From Hydractinia symbiolongicarpus (taxonomy: Eukaryota; Cnidaria; Hydrozoa; Anthoathecata; Hydractiniidae): DNA of 64,000 nucleotides. The translations under genes were made by a program, and so were the position numbers. Positions 1-10,417 of the stretch are shown here, piece after piece (positions within the stretch are counted from its first letter, which is position 1; each line of letters starts with the position of its first letter). The notes under the pieces are model-generated. The model searched no databases. It had not been told where the DNA came from and saw nothing but the letters and a program-made list of their open reading frames with translations. The stretch is from contig NC_079879.1 of NCBI RefSeq assembly GCF_029227915.1, positions 17,672,001 through 17,736,000 of the forward strand, read 5' to 3'.

Positions 1-9
1 TAGCCATAA

Positions 10-197
10 TCTATATAATAATACGCCAGTTCCGTGTCTCTGTGACAGGCAAAGTGTATCTGTTCATTTTCCTTTCATGTTGCCGAAAAATGCATGTCAA
101 ATATGTTAAATTTTCTGACGTTACGGCGCGACGTCAATAACACTACTTCTAGATCTTGAAACGCTGATCAAGAAAATGTATAAGATTATATACTTTT
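10..197 (+). mobile_element. Helitron 5' end fragment
   Basis: Begins with the TCTATATAATAATACG terminus that recurs at many places in the window and continues with the body sequence shared by the Helitron copies near 33.5 and 43.0 kb (GACGTTACGGCGCGACGTC, then the stretch around a GCTGATCAAGAAAATGTATA motif). It breaks off where the TIR element at 198 begins. No 3' hairpin terminus is present, so this is a truncated non-autonomous copy with no coding capacity. Confidence 0.7.
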
Positions 198-2380
198 CAG
201 GGGCGTAGCCAGCGTCAGTCAGGCTCTGCGATCGACTGACCTACTTTTTTCATTTCAACACGTCGTTTTTTCCACCGCCACCGCCAACACATGAATTGTG
301 CATCCGGCACAAATCTTTTCCCGGGCGGCGCACACAAGCTTCGCGCTTCGCACGTCGTTTTCGCAGGATTTAACAGTATCCACTTTGTTTTGCAGGCTGA
401 GGTGTTGAATCTCTACTTTGTTTCACAGATAGTCTTTTTCGCAGGATTACCTGCGAAAATTATGCCTATGTACGGTCTTGTGTCTTCCATTTTGGACGCA
501 TCCTATTGGCTAGTAAATTTCGCAGAGAGGTTAAAAATTCGCTCCATATATGGCTATAGAACATACGCAACAAAGTAAAAAACAAACAAACAAGGCTAGC
601 GAAGTTGTGAAGTTGAAGAAAGGTTGATGTTGCTGTCAAAGGTGGATCCGTATTTAGCTTTATAACTTGTATAGAGCTTCATGAAAATTCTCTATACTCG
701 AACCATCCAATTTTTGTACCTGTATGTAATCTTCAGATTTGTTTTCCTGTGTAGAAAGCACTTTCAAGTTTTCAGTTAGCTAACTATTCATCCTCTTCTG
801 TAACTCTGTGTAGACAGCAGATCTTGTAGCTATACAGAATAAAGCTATTATTATAAGCCTTTATAACAGTTTATTTAAGAAAAATATTTTAACTTTTTAT
901 CCTGATTGTGGTCAGTTATGATTCAAGACGGTTTTAAATCAGAAGATTTCCTCATCTGCCTTCAAATAAAAATTTACAACCAGTATCTATTTTATTTTGC
1001 GATAATGACAAACATTCTGGGCAATTTAAACCTAATCCCTTCAGTTTCTTTAAGTTTGAGTAAAGCTACGTTAAAGCGTTCTACTCAATATTTTAAGCTA
1101 GGTTTTCATACGTTATGATAACAAAGCAAAAGAAAAGAAAAAGGAAACGTGTGTATCATCTCGAAGTTGTTCCTTTTGCATTAGCCCAAACGTTAGTTAA
1201 TCAATTTGGCACTTCTAGCACTAATGACGAGACTTCTTCCATTTGTAAAAAGCAAACCTTTAACTTAAAATCTTTTTCGTCAAAGGGATTTCTAAATCGA
1301 AACCTATTAAACCTAATCAAGTTTTATCTGCAGAACCTTAGATTCATTCCCTTCAGGTTTTATTAACGGTATTGGGAAATATAATGTAGGCACTCACTAC
1401 GACAAGCTCCACACCTTAGTGATGGCGATTATTCTTCCCATTGTAACTTGCTAGAGGACGTCTTAAGGTTTATTCATTGTAGTGATGGAAAACCTTATGA
1501 ACGTTCTCTTGATATATATACAGAATTGATTAGGTCAATGTTATGACAATGCCGGCAATGTATCTGTTAAAATTAATAGTTGTCATGCTAACATTTTAAA
1601 TCAAAACAGATTACCTTTATACATATCCTTGTTCTTCTCATTGCTTAAATTTAGTTGTCTTTTTAATCATGCTTTGTAAATTATTTCTGAAACATGATGA
1701 ATCGAATCAAACGTAACATATTTTTACAAATTTTCCAAAAGTAGGTTAAAATTTTTACGCAAGAATGTTCCTTACTTAATTAATAATCCCAACTATGCCC
1801 ATAATTTTAATGTTTGTAACACGATGTGTGGAACGTATTATTAACACGAGGGTTTTCAATGATTTGTATGAAGGCATTTTGTCCATGGTTCCATTTCATT
1901 ATATTTTTGAATTTTTTATTATATTTATGAAGAAAGAAGATTTTGATTTGGTTATTTTTTAATGACCTCCAATCTGCAGAAAACTTTATTTTGGTGCTAA
2001 ATATGAAGAAAGAAGGATGAACATTTTAATTATTGCTTTAATAACTTTCAATCTATAAAAAACATTATGATGGTGTTGTGTTGTCTTATTGCTGGTTTGA
2101 TTACAACCTTGATGATAAAGATTTTAATGTAGTATATGTTGTCATTTATTCCCCTTTTTCGATCAGTTCGATCAATACTTAACGTCTATCGCGTGTGTCA
2201 GAGAGTCGGTTTTATGGCGTTTCAGTGCTTAAAGGGGGTAAAAAGCCGTTGGCTGGACCCGTTGGGGGGCTCACAACGCCCCCCAAACCCCCAGTTAGTT
2301 ATTATCGCACCTGTGGTGCGATGTTGACCCTGCCGGTCAATGGTTCGACTAAGGTTAATTTTTTTCTGGCTACGCCCCTG
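198..2380. mobile_element. 2.2-kb element with 15-bp TIRs, non-autonomous
   Basis: A perfect 15-bp inverted repeat, CAGGGGCGTAGCCAG at 198-212 and its complement at 2366-2380, is flanked on both sides by the pentamer CTTTT (193-197 and 2381-2385), a likely target duplication. The right subterminal part (2230-2330) holds a G/C-rich hairpin-forming stretch. I recognise no transposase; short open frames at 291-578, 906-1118 and 1115-1366 resemble nothing I know and are probably chance. The left flank is Helitron and the right flank is gypsy gag, so the two were joined before this insertion. CAGGGGCG-type ends are common in hAT-like elements, but those make 8-bp duplications, so the class is left open. 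Confidence 0.6.
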
Positions 2381-2386
2381 CTTTTA

Positions 2387-2760
2387 GTACCAGGTACAGA
2401 TGAAACGTTTGCAAACGCCATTACAATATTTGATGGATGTTTTTCACCTAAGAAAAAACATCGATTATGAAGTGTATACATTTAGAAAACTAAAACAACA
2501 ACCCGACGAAAACATTCATCAGTTTTACATACGGTTGAAACGGCAGGCGAATAAATGTGACTTTGGAACAAATTTGGACAAAGAGCTTAAACAACAAATT
2601 GTGTTATCTACCCATAACAGCAGATTAGTTTATCAGACTTTTTGATTTATGGAAAACATTTGGAGGTTGTAGATCAACAAGCCGATGATGTAGAGCGTTC
2701 GATGAATCCACAGGAAGAAATTAACCGACTTACAAAGAAACTGGAAACACTCAGAGGTAA
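2387..2760 (+). pseudogene. gypsy gag remnant
   Basis: The reading 'PGTDETFANAITIFDGCFSP' shifts frame near 2455 into 'NIDYEVYTFRKLKQQPDE', which matches the C-terminal capsid part of retrotransposon Gag (…F..r.Q...E.i..f..rLk..a..C.F). A further shift near 2640 leads into the frame carrying the zinc knuckle and pol. The N-terminal half of Gag is absent because the element is truncated at 2386. Confidence 0.7.
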
Positions 2761-4563
2761 AAACTTGTCGAGCAGAGGGAATAGCAGTAGCCGAAAAGAT
2801 AACTATAAAAAATGTTATAGATGTGGGAACGACTACCCACATTCTCAGGCATGTCCGGCCGAAGGGAAAGAATGTAATAAATGCCACAACAACTGCAAAA
2901 GTAGTGCTTGGGGTCCGATATCTCGAGGAAGGCGCTCAGTGAACAACAATATGGCTACTTCTGATTCCTCTGACTCTGGTGCTGAAAATGTGAACAGTTT
3001 ACATCTATTTATGTTATCTACCGCGGGGAATGCTAACAACAACAACAATAACTGTATTGCTAGTGTCCGTTCTAATTCAAATACACACTATGGGTCAAAA
3101 GTTTTGGTTTGCGCTAAGAATAGTGAGATCAAAGATTATGCGTCAGTAAATTCTATAGAAAGATTTTATACAAAAGTGAAGGTAGAAGGGGTCACACCCA
3201 CACGATTCTTAATAGATACCGGTTCTGCTTTGAATATTTTGAACACAAAAACATTTCACAAAGTGAACGAAAATTGTGGCGGGAAACTTCGCTTACAAAA
3301 GACAGCCACTAAGGTGATCACATACGGCTCGAACGAACCCAAATTAAAAGTCCTCGGAAAAATTAACCTCGTTATCGAAAATAAGCACCGCCTTACAACA
3401 AAAGATTTTTATGTATTTAACACCGACCACAAAAATCTTTTAAACGGCAAAACTGCCCTCGAATTAAAATTAATAATTATGCCGAAGGATGAAGTGATTC
3501 CTCCAAAGAAACTAGATAAATCTAGAAACACAAACAATGCAGCATATAAGATTAACGTTGAAACAAAAAACAGTACAAGGGAGAGCAAAACAAAACATGC
3601 CCAAAAAGTTCAACCACCTACTAGATTACGTGCGTTGATTGAAGTTTACAAAGAGAAGCTTTTTAGCAATAAGATCGGCAAATTTACGGATTATAAGGTC
3701 AAACTACATATCGACGAGAAAGTGACACCGGTCACACAGGCGGAACGACGTATCCCATTTGCACTAAGACAGAAAGTGAAAGCAGAAATAGAAAAATTAC
3801 AGCAACAAGATATTATAGAGGAAATCAAGGGACAACCGACGCCGTGGGTCAACCCAATTGTTGTCGTACCCAAGGGCAATAACGGTATTCGCATATGTCT
3901 CGACACGAGATGCGCAAACAGAGCGATAATAAGAACACGTTATCCCACGCCTACTGTTGACGACCTACTTGTAAAACTTAAGGACAGCAAACACTTTACT
4001 AAACTAGACCTTAACGCAGCATTCCACCAGTTAGAACTAGACGAGTCTTGCAGAGATATAACAGCGTTCCGCACACAAGACAAAATAATGCAGTACAAAC
4101 GATTATTATTTGGTGCAAATAGTAATTCAATCAATACTTTCAGACATAAACGGTGCAGACAATATTGCAGATGACATACTAGTTTACGCAAAAACAACAG
4201 AAGAGCATGACAGAATATTGACACAAGTGTTTAAGAGACTATCAAATAAGGGAATAACAATAAACCTACACAAATGCTTGTTTGACCAACATAACCTTGA
4301 GTATTTCAGCTATGTGTTTTCAGCAGGGGGGATGAGACCAAGTCCGACAAAAATTAACAGTCTTTTAAACGTCAACCGACCTACAGACGTCAAATCATTA
4401 AGAAGCTTTTTGGGGATGATTAATTATTTAAAAAGATTCATTCCGAACTACAGTACCATTACTTATCCTCTCCGACGTTTAATGCAAAAAGATGTAAAAT
4501 TTGAGTGGAATACAGAATGCCAAGAGGCGTTTGTAACTTTGACAACAACATTATCCGAAAAGT
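2642..4563 (+). pseudogene. gypsy Gag-Pol: zinc knuckle, protease, reverse transcriptase
   Basis: A 510-codon open frame runs 2642-4174. It contains a CCHC-like knuckle near residue 58 (CYRCGNDYPHSQACP, with a second, degraded CxxC after it), a retropepsin active site LIDTGS near residue 190, and RT blocks including TPWVNPIVVVPK and FTKLDLNAAFHQLELD. Just after LLFGA the frame breaks with loss of several residues. RT resumes in the next frame at about 4145 with IADDILVYAK, the catalytic D-D box, then the thumb and connection (FLGMINYLKRFIP) to the stop at 4563. The enzyme would have copied the element RNA into DNA in cytoplasmic particles. The break between the fingers and the catalytic box is inactivating. 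Confidence 0.9.
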
Positions 4564-4565
4564 AG

Positions 4566-5089
4566 TGTCTGTCATACTTGACGAAAACAAAGAAACAATC
4601 TTGTTCTGCGATGCAAGCCCAGTGGGAATTTCAGCGATCTTGCTTCAAAAAAATTGTAAGAAAAATGACATAGATGTGATATCTTACTCTTCAAGATCAC
4701 TTACGCAACCGGAAATGAATTACTCCCAGATAGAACGGGAATGTTTAGCAGCGACTTATGCATGTGAGAAAAACAATTTGTACATCTACGGAAAGCACTT
4801 CACACTTTTTAGTGACAACAAAGCATTAGTAAATATACTGAACAATCCCAAATCAACACCGCCCCCGCGAATTGAACGAATGATGTTGCGCCTACAAAAG
4901 TACAACTTTAAAACAGATTACGTCAGTTCTGCAGATAACATATGTGACTACCTAAGCCGAAATCCAACGTCTATTGGCACATATACAAAATACATCGAAA
5001 AACACGTTAATTTTCTCACGTCGTACGCAGCACCAAACACATTTGACATAAATGATATCAAAACTGCCACACAGCTGACCCAGCATTAA
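4566..5089 (+). pseudogene. gypsy RNase H domain
   Basis: After a frameshift from the RT frame at about 4560, the sequence reads as a retroviral-type RNase H: FCDAS (first catalytic Asp), the ERECLA helix (catalytic Glu), FSDNKAL (third Asp), and a later VSSADNICDYLSR block with the last Asp and the tether to integrase. All four acidic positions are present, so the domain itself is fairly well preserved even though it is out of frame with the RT. Confidence 0.85.
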
Positions 5090-5359
5090 AACAATTGATA
5101 TTAATCATTAGCACAAACAAATGGCGACATCTGGAAGAAACTCCAGAATCAGACGAAAAAAAGTTATTAAAACACTTCTACAAAATAAACAAGAAGCCCT
5201 GGGGGCTCTAAGAATTTCCGTTCACTACCAAAACATTTGATGACAACCTGCTTATTCGTTGTGTTATCGTGCCAAACATTCGAAGAGGTTTGATGCATGA
5301 AGCTCTGAAGATAAAGCACACAAGTGACATTATATCTTACAACAATCGCAAACAAAACG

Positions 5360-6438
5360 TGCTAACAAAAAATACAGCCATTCATGGTTGAAAGTCTTGC
5401 GATTGAAACGTTTATGGTCTTAAACGGCATTTAGTTGACAAAAAATCAAAATTTTGATGTGACCATCATGTTCAGCATACTTTTTTTATTAAATAAAGTA
5501 GTTTTAATTTTTGGACCAATTTTGGCCTAAAATGACATTTAAGGTGGCAAAAAATTAAAATTCTAATGTCACCATCTTGTTCAGCATACTTTATTTGTTA
5601 ACAGTGGCAAATTTTGTTGAAAATAAAGTAGTTCTAAGTTTTGGACCAATTTTGGCCTAAAATGACATTTAAGGTGGCAAAAAATCAAAATTTTGATGTG
5701 ACGATCATGTTCAGCATACTTTATTTGTTAACTTTGCCAAGTTTTGTTAAAAATAAAGTAGTTTTAATTTCTGGACCAATTTTGGCCTAAAATGACATTT
5801 AGGGTGGCAAAAAATTAAAATTCTAATGTCACCATCATGTTCAGCATACTTTATTTGTTAACTGTGGCAAATTTTGTTGAAAATAAAGTAGTTTTAAATT
5901 TTGGACCAATTTTGGCCTAAAATGACATTTAAGGTGGCAAAAATTAAAATTTTAATGTCACCATCATGTTCAGCATACTTTATTTGTTAACTGTGTCAAA
6001 TTTTGTCCAAAATAAAGTAGGTTTAATTTTTGGACCAATTTTGGCCTAAAATGACATTTAAGGTGGGAAAAAAATTAAAATTTTGATGTCACCGTCATGT
6101 TTAGCATACTTTTTTGTTAACTGTGCCAAATTTTGTCGAAAACAAATACCAATTTGGCCTGAAACGTCATTTAAATGACTTCCCAGTACTTAGGGAGTTT
6201 GAGTACGAAGTTTAAATCTGTGACGTTGCAATTGACTATTTGGGACAGGGTTAGTTTAGTCAGTTATACCAATACTATCTTCCTCTCAGAGAAACGTGAA
6301 ATCCCAGGGTCGATTTTTTCTCAAAAAATGCCTCGAAAGAAAAAACGACGGTTTTGAAGAATTTCCTACGCCTTCGGGCACGGAAATTCAAAGATTCCTT
6401 AAACTTGAATTCAGAACAGAATATAATACTGAAGGACA
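5360..6438. mobile_element. Satellite-bearing insertion in gypsy integrase
   Basis: Sequence up to about 5359 and from 6439 onward belongs to the gypsy integrase zinc-binding region; the block between is foreign and carries the 130-bp array. About 0.8 kb of it, including both array flanks, is shared with the minus-strand insertion around 37640-38165. It has no coding capacity. The exact right boundary is uncertain (between 6250 and 6438). I see no obvious TIRs, so the class is unknown. Confidence 0.6.
5440..6170. repeat. Tandem repeat, about 130-bp unit, 5-6 copies
   Basis: The phrase GGACCAATTTTGGCCTAAAA recurs at 5513, 5643, 5773, 5903 and 6032, a period of 129-130 bp, with a decayed sixth unit near 6150. 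Units differ by a few percent. The same unit occurs on the other strand at about 37730-38100 with a slightly shorter period. The shared outer flanks (for example CTAACAAAAAATACAGCC at 5361 and its complement near 38155) show that both arrays travel inside the same mobile element. Confidence 0.85.
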
Positions 6439-7611
6439 GTAGTTAAACTTGCCCACGTTGGTCATCAGGGATTATCAAAAACAAAAGCCCTTCTGCGAAG
6501 TAAAGTTTGGTTTACCGGCATGGACAAACTAGTAACAGATGAAGTAAACAACTGCATTCGATGTCAATCTGTCAACAAGAAATCTACGCTACCACCCATC
6601 CAGCCAACAGAATAACCAGCTCGTGTATGGCAAACAGTCAACGCAGATTACTTGGGACCGCTCCCTGACAATAAATATGCCTTAATAATGATAGATCAGC
6701 GGAGTAGATATCCTGTCGTGGCATTCACAAACAATACCACAGCAAAGAACTTCACCAACATTTGTAACAATACCTTTGGACACTTTGAAAATCCGGAAAC
6801 ACTTGTTTCCGATAATGGACGACCGTTTCGTTCCAGTGAAGTGAAAAGATATATGGAAAAGAGGAGAATATATCATAGGAGGATTACGCCCCTATGGCCA
6901 CAAGCGAATTCCGAGGTCGAGGGATTCATGTTACCATTGACGAAAATAATCTGTACATCACACAATGAAATCAAGTCGTACGTCGAAGAAGTGCAGAGCT
7001 TCTTGATGGCGTACCGTATAACACCTCATTTTACAACAAATATTCCTCCAGCCGACCTTATGTATAATCACAAAATACGATGTGCTATTCTTGACTTTAT
7101 TAGCAACGTTGACGACTCCATCGAACTACAGCTAAACAAAAATGACCAAGACAGTACACAAAAAGCAAAAGAATATGCCGATAACAACAGACACACACAA
7201 GAACAAGAACTAAACATCGGTGACCGCGTTCTGGTGAAACAGGAAAAGATAAACAAAGTGACACCTCCTTTCAATCCGAATCCATACCACGTTACTGATA
7301 TCAAAGGAACGATGATCACTGCGATGAATAAGGAAACGGAACACCAGATCACCCGTAACATATCTCATTTCAAACCAATTCAAGATACTGCCAAACATGT
7401 GCCAATAAAAATAGACACTGAGGATGAAGGTGATGAAGACCACCACATGATCGTTCACAGACCTGAACTTGAGAATAGCTGCCCCGAATCTACCTCTAAA
7501 ACAACCATGACAAACAACTCTGCGTCACAGCGAACGTCGAAAGAACCGCAGTCGAGAAAGACATATCCAAAACGATATAGAAGACAAATACAAGAATGGA
7601 AAACACACTAA
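6439..7611 (+). pseudogene. gypsy integrase
   Basis: Reads from the HHCC zinc finger (AHVGH … CIRC, 6450-6570) through one in-frame TAA near 6613 into an open frame (6652-7611) with the D,D(35)E core: NADYLGP, VSDNGRPF and NSEVEGF. A C-terminal segment with LNIGDRVLVKQ resembles the usual gypsy integrase tail. It would catalyse insertion of the element cDNA. The N-terminal 20-30 residues of the finger are separated from the rest by the insertion ending at 6438. Confidence 0.9.
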
Positions 7612-7741
7612 CCAATAAACTTTCAAGACATCTGTAGATAGCAATTCGACAGACGTTTAGACAGACATGTAGTTATGTTAGAAATTTATGTTATGTATAG
7701 GACAAGTTGCTTCTCTTTTGTTTTGCTGTTTCAGGGGAAGA

Positions 7742-7908
7742 TGTTATAGCGAATACACACTACAATGGAGTACACGCTATACGATGGAGAGCATGTCGAA
7801 AACAAGTACGAAAGAAGAACTGTAAATATTATTATTTTTGAGAATATATTATGTTGTACACACGTGTCCTCAGTTTTTAACATCCGTGAATAAAAGTAAA
7901 TGATCGAA
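7742..7908 (+). repeat. gypsy 3' LTR, left part (split by Polinton)
   Basis: A purine tract AGGGGAAGA immediately precedes TGTTATAGCG at 7742, the expected PPT-to-LTR junction. An AATAAA signal lies near 7891. At 7903-7908 the hexamer ATCGAA marks the Polinton target site; the same hexamer recurs at 23000-23005, so the LTR should continue from 23006. There is no second LTR in the window to define its full length. Confidence 0.7.
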
Positions 7909-7909
7909 G

Positions 7910-8114
7910 AGATAGGAAAATGTGGGTTCTCAGACAGAACGACAACAACGACAACAACGACAACAACAACAGCAAGTCCCGGAATCGGAATTCCGGGAAT
8001 CCCGAAAAACCAATCCGAACCCGGCAAATCTTGCGCATGCGCACTCGCCGATAGTGATAATGCTGACATCAACAAAAACCAACGCTTGCGCAATTGAGTA
8101 TGGGGTAAGTCCCA
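7910..8114 (+). repeat. Polinton left terminal inverted repeat
   Basis: Matches the complement of 22805-22999 from AGATAGGAAAATG to GAGTATGGGGTAAGTCCCA. It includes an ACAACA-type microsatellite (longer on this side), an internal GAATTC-centred palindrome near 7985 and a TGCGCATGCGCA palindrome near 8032. Small indels separate the two copies, so they have diverged since insertion. Confidence 0.92.
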
Positions 8115-8160
8115 TACTCAAAGCGACCGCGCTATTTGGGGGAAAGTCTCTAAAATAAAG

Positions 8161-8540
8161 ATGGACTACTTCGGAAATGCCATTAGCAAACTAAGATTCA
8201 ATCTCTTATCAAAAGCAGAAAGCGACGACACTATTATAGATGTATTGAGGAGCGCGACACCAGAGATCGCGTCCAAGCTCGTTAGGGAAAGGCCGTGGCT
8301 GCTCGAGTTTTTTCCTGAAACTTTCAAGACCCAGGAAATGTGCACTGGGGCAGTTCAGGAGAACTACTGGCTACTCAAGTTTGTTCCTGAAACTTTCAAG
8401 ACACAAGCAATGTGCACCAGGGCAGTTCAGAAGAACCCGTGGATACTTGGGGATGTTCCAGAAACTTTCAAGACCCGGAAATGTTTGCTGGGGCAGTTAA
8501 GGAGGTCCCGATGTACTCAGGTATGTTCCGAGCCATATAA
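8161..8540 (+). pseudogene. Polinton DUF4116-like repeat protein
   Basis: Contains at least three copies of a 24-residue repeat of the form 'VPETFKTQ-MCT-AVQ-NPW-L' (from about residue 45), which resembles DUF4116-type repeats known from bacteria and eukaryotes. Without correction the frame ends at 8559 with an unrelated tail. A one-base deletion near 8480 shifts it, and in the other frame the repeat continues to a stop at 8538-8540. It is the first gene inside the left TIR. Function unknown; such repeats often act as protein-interaction scaffolds, which is only an analogy here. Confidence 0.6.
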
Positions 8541-8555
8541 GGGCTCAAACAAACC

Positions 8556-8717
8556 ATGAAGGAACAATGCGATGACTGTGAACGCGTACTCGACGAGTAC
8601 GACAGATGTTGCTGCGGCTGCAGACTCCTTATAAGAGCCAAGCTGCTCTGTTGGTACTGCTACCAGGGGTACATCACATACAACGGTGGTAGTTGCTCTT
8701 GCGCCAAGACCACTTAG
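8556..8717 (+). CDS. Cys-rich 53-aa protein
   Basis: An open frame starting at ATG 8556 encodes 53 residues with ten cysteines arranged as CDDC, RCCCGC, CWYC and CSC, suggesting one or two zinc-binding knuckles. It follows the repeat-protein gene by 15 bp and overlaps the next frame by 32 bp, consistent with compact Polinton packing. I do not recognise the family. The cysteine density in an AT-rich background argues against a chance ORF. Confidence 0.5.
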   Translation: MKEQCDDCERVLDEYDRCCCGCRLLIRAKLLCWYCYQGYITYNGGSCSCAKTT

Positions 8718-9381
8718 AAGAACTCTAGCTGAACTCTCTTATCACCAAATAAAAAGGATATTCAATTTCGATGATGAGACTGTTAAATCAATAGACTTTT
8801 ACAGCAAAGCAACTCCGCTAAATATCGAAGAAGTAAACGTTGAAAATATAGTATTAAGTGACCCCATTCCAGCAAACAAGGGTAAAGATGAACGCTTCGT
8901 CATTGCCTATAAAAATGGTGACAAATTAGGCCCGCTACTACATAAGACACCCAAAAAGATTCATTCCAATGGGGCCTCACGTTACTCGGAGGCTTCAGCA
9001 CTCACCATGTCATTTGATCTCAACTACTACCCCGAGTGGCTAGAAAACTACGGGAGAGTACTGAGCAAGGTAGAGTACTTAGGGGGGGGGGGGGTCATTG
9101 TTTTACTAACCCCCCCCCCTGTGAAAAAAGGGCGATATTTCAGTACAAAGCTGAAGGAGTGGGAGAGCAAAATCAAAACCAATTTCCACAAGAAAAAGGT
9201 ATCGGAGGAAAGCTGCGAATGCAAGGCTATCATCAAGCCCGCCGGCATCTACAGGCAAGACCAAAACTACTACATGCAGACATACTTGGAAGAGTGCAAG
9301 TATAAGGATGTCGAGTTTTATGGTTCCAGCTACCTTAGCGACTCCGATGAAGATGAAGATGAAGGCTTTACCGTCTTTTAA
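8686..9381 (+). CDS. Unknown 231-aa Polinton protein
   Basis: Open throughout, with a basic middle (about 145-185) and an acidic tail (SDSDEDEDEGF). The segment TPKKIHSNGASRYSEAS near residue 85 looks conserved in style, but I cannot name the family. A run of ten G at about 9081 and nine C at about 9110 lie inside the gene and give an odd GGGG…TPPP stretch; a length change in either run would shift the frame, so the middle should be treated with care. The true start may be later than 8686 because the first codons overlap the upstream gene. Confidence 0.5.
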   Translation: MVVALAPRPLRRTLAELSYHQIKRIFNFDDETVKSIDFYSKATPLNIEEVNVENIVLSDPIPANKGKDERFVIAYKNGDKLGPLLHKTPKKIHSNGASRYSEASALTMSFDLNYYPEWLENYGRVLSKVEYLGGGGVIVLLTPPPVKKGRYFSTKLKEWESKIKTNFHKKKVSEESCECKAIIKPAGIYRQDQNYYMQTYLEECKYKDVEFYGSSYLSDSDEDEDEGFTVF

Positions 9382-9428
9382 GTGATTGTCAAGGCTTGTG
9401 TGGTTGTTCCCAGCCATACAAACAAACA

Positions 9429-9659
9429 ATGAAGGTTCCAGATCTAAAACGAGGAGCGAAAGCATTGGGGATTAGGGGCTATTCAACTCTGAGCAAGCTC
9501 GCTCTTTTAGAGGTGATCCACAAATCAAGCATAGGAACATCTCGACGCAAGCAGACAGGCCTTATTGCGAGCCTTGTACCAGAATTGCATGGCACAAGAA
9601 TCTCAAACAGTACTCGAGAGAGCTCGCAGAGAAGCAGAGACGTGTTGCATGATGGTTAA
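9429..9659 (+). pseudogene. SAP-like DNA-binding small protein, frameshifted
   Basis: From ATG 9429 the first 33 residues, including LKRGAKALGIRGYSTLSK, form a helix-turn-helix-like SAP/Rho-N type motif. The same motif (ergl/IRGYS-L-KA-L) opens the DNA polymerase gene at 22763. After about residue 45 the frame loses its protein-like character; in the next frame a charged helix (KQYSRELAEKQRRVA) follows, so a frameshift near 9565 is likely. Such motifs usually bind nucleic acid. Confidence 0.5.
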
Positions 9660-9763
9660 CTGGTGATAGACTATAGTACCGGAGAGATGTTTGAGATAGT
9701 TTAGTGTTTTGTCAAAACATTAGACTCTGTAAGCAGGTTGTTCTTCTAGATACCGTTGAGATA

Positions 9764-10395
9764 CTATGCAAATTGAAGTTTTTTCATAAGCTCTTCTTTC
9801 GCTTCTTCACGCCCCTTCGCTACAAGCTGCTGTCGTTCCCTATCATTGATGCTATTTACAATCTTTCTCGTGCGTTGTCGGATCTGCTCCTTGAGCAACA
9901 TGTATTTCTCACCATTTAAAAGAGAATAATCCGGATCCAACTGGTTACACGTGAGTCTCAGCCGCTGGTGAACGTCAGTCTTGTAGCGGCTGTCATGGTC
10001 GCCCTCTGTAAACAGTACCTTGGCATTAGCCCCATAATCCATAAGGTCCTGCAGTGATTGATCAATTAGCACACTGTACCCCTTGTTAACCCGGAGTCTG
10101 CAGACTCCGTTCATGAGCACAAAGAGCTTGATCCTGTCCCCAGATTGGCTGTTGACTATGGACGAGACGCGAGATCCTCAATTCGATATAGGCCCTGCTC
10201 AATCGAGTTGAGGACTTCCAACGTTCCGGTATTCATCTTGGCCCCCGCTTTATAGATGTTGAACTTGCTCTTATTGAAGAGATTCCACCATGTAGGGCGG
10301 ATACTCAGAGATTTCAGCGCGATCCTCGTGCTCTCCCCCAGACGAGGTTTAAATATCATGGCATTCGCAATATATGTGATATACAGTTGCTTCAT
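9764..10395 (-). pseudogene. Possible penton-like minor capsid protein
   Basis: Two minus-strand frames (10422-10156 and 10120-9764) join through one frameshift near 10165 into about 210 residues starting at ATG 10395. The N-terminal half (LKSLSIRPTWWNLFN…, then …GLYRIEDLAS and RVNKGYSVLID) has the alternating strand pattern of a jelly-roll, and its place between structural genes would fit a minor capsid protein. The C-terminal 60 residues are a charged helix. The assignment is inference from position and style; the family could not be confirmed. Confidence 0.4.
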
Positions 10396-10417
10396 GTTTC
10401 TTCTAAAAAGAAACATG
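10393..10417. promoter_or_regulatory. Inverted repeat joining two divergent start codons
   Basis: Arms CATGTTTCTT (10393-10402) and AAGAAACATG (10408-10417) are perfect complements around a 5-bp centre. The ATG of the minus-strand gene (10395) and that of the plus-strand gene (10415) lie within the outer ends of the arms. It could be a shared operator or simply a foldback. With no space for separate leaders, transcripts of the two genes would have to overlap. Confidence 0.35.

Larger units (their letters stand above)
2386..7908 (+). mobile_element. Ty3/gypsy LTR retrotransposon, 5'-truncated, Mag-like
   Basis: Reading left to right there are remains of gag, a zinc knuckle, aspartic protease, reverse transcriptase, RNase H, integrase and the start of a 3' LTR, which is the Ty3/gypsy order. 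The 5' LTR, primer site and most of gag are missing, cut off by the TIR element ending at 2380. The coding region has several frameshifts and an approximately 1.1-kb insertion in the integrase (5360-6438). The 3' LTR is itself split by the Polinton. The protease and RT motifs resemble the Mag clade (family knowledge, not searched). The element is dead. Confidence 0.9.

Noticed and set aside
5440-6170. CRISPR-like array
   Set aside because: Units are 130 bp, lack short repeats with variable spacers, and lie in a eukaryotic transposon.
7731-8121. Several overlapping frames across the Polinton left TIR
   Set aside because: Produced by the CAA/ACG microsatellite and not kept in the right TIR.
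9048-9465. Minus-strand frames opposite the 231-aa gene
   Set aside because: Shadows of the plus-strand coding sequence; low-complexity products.
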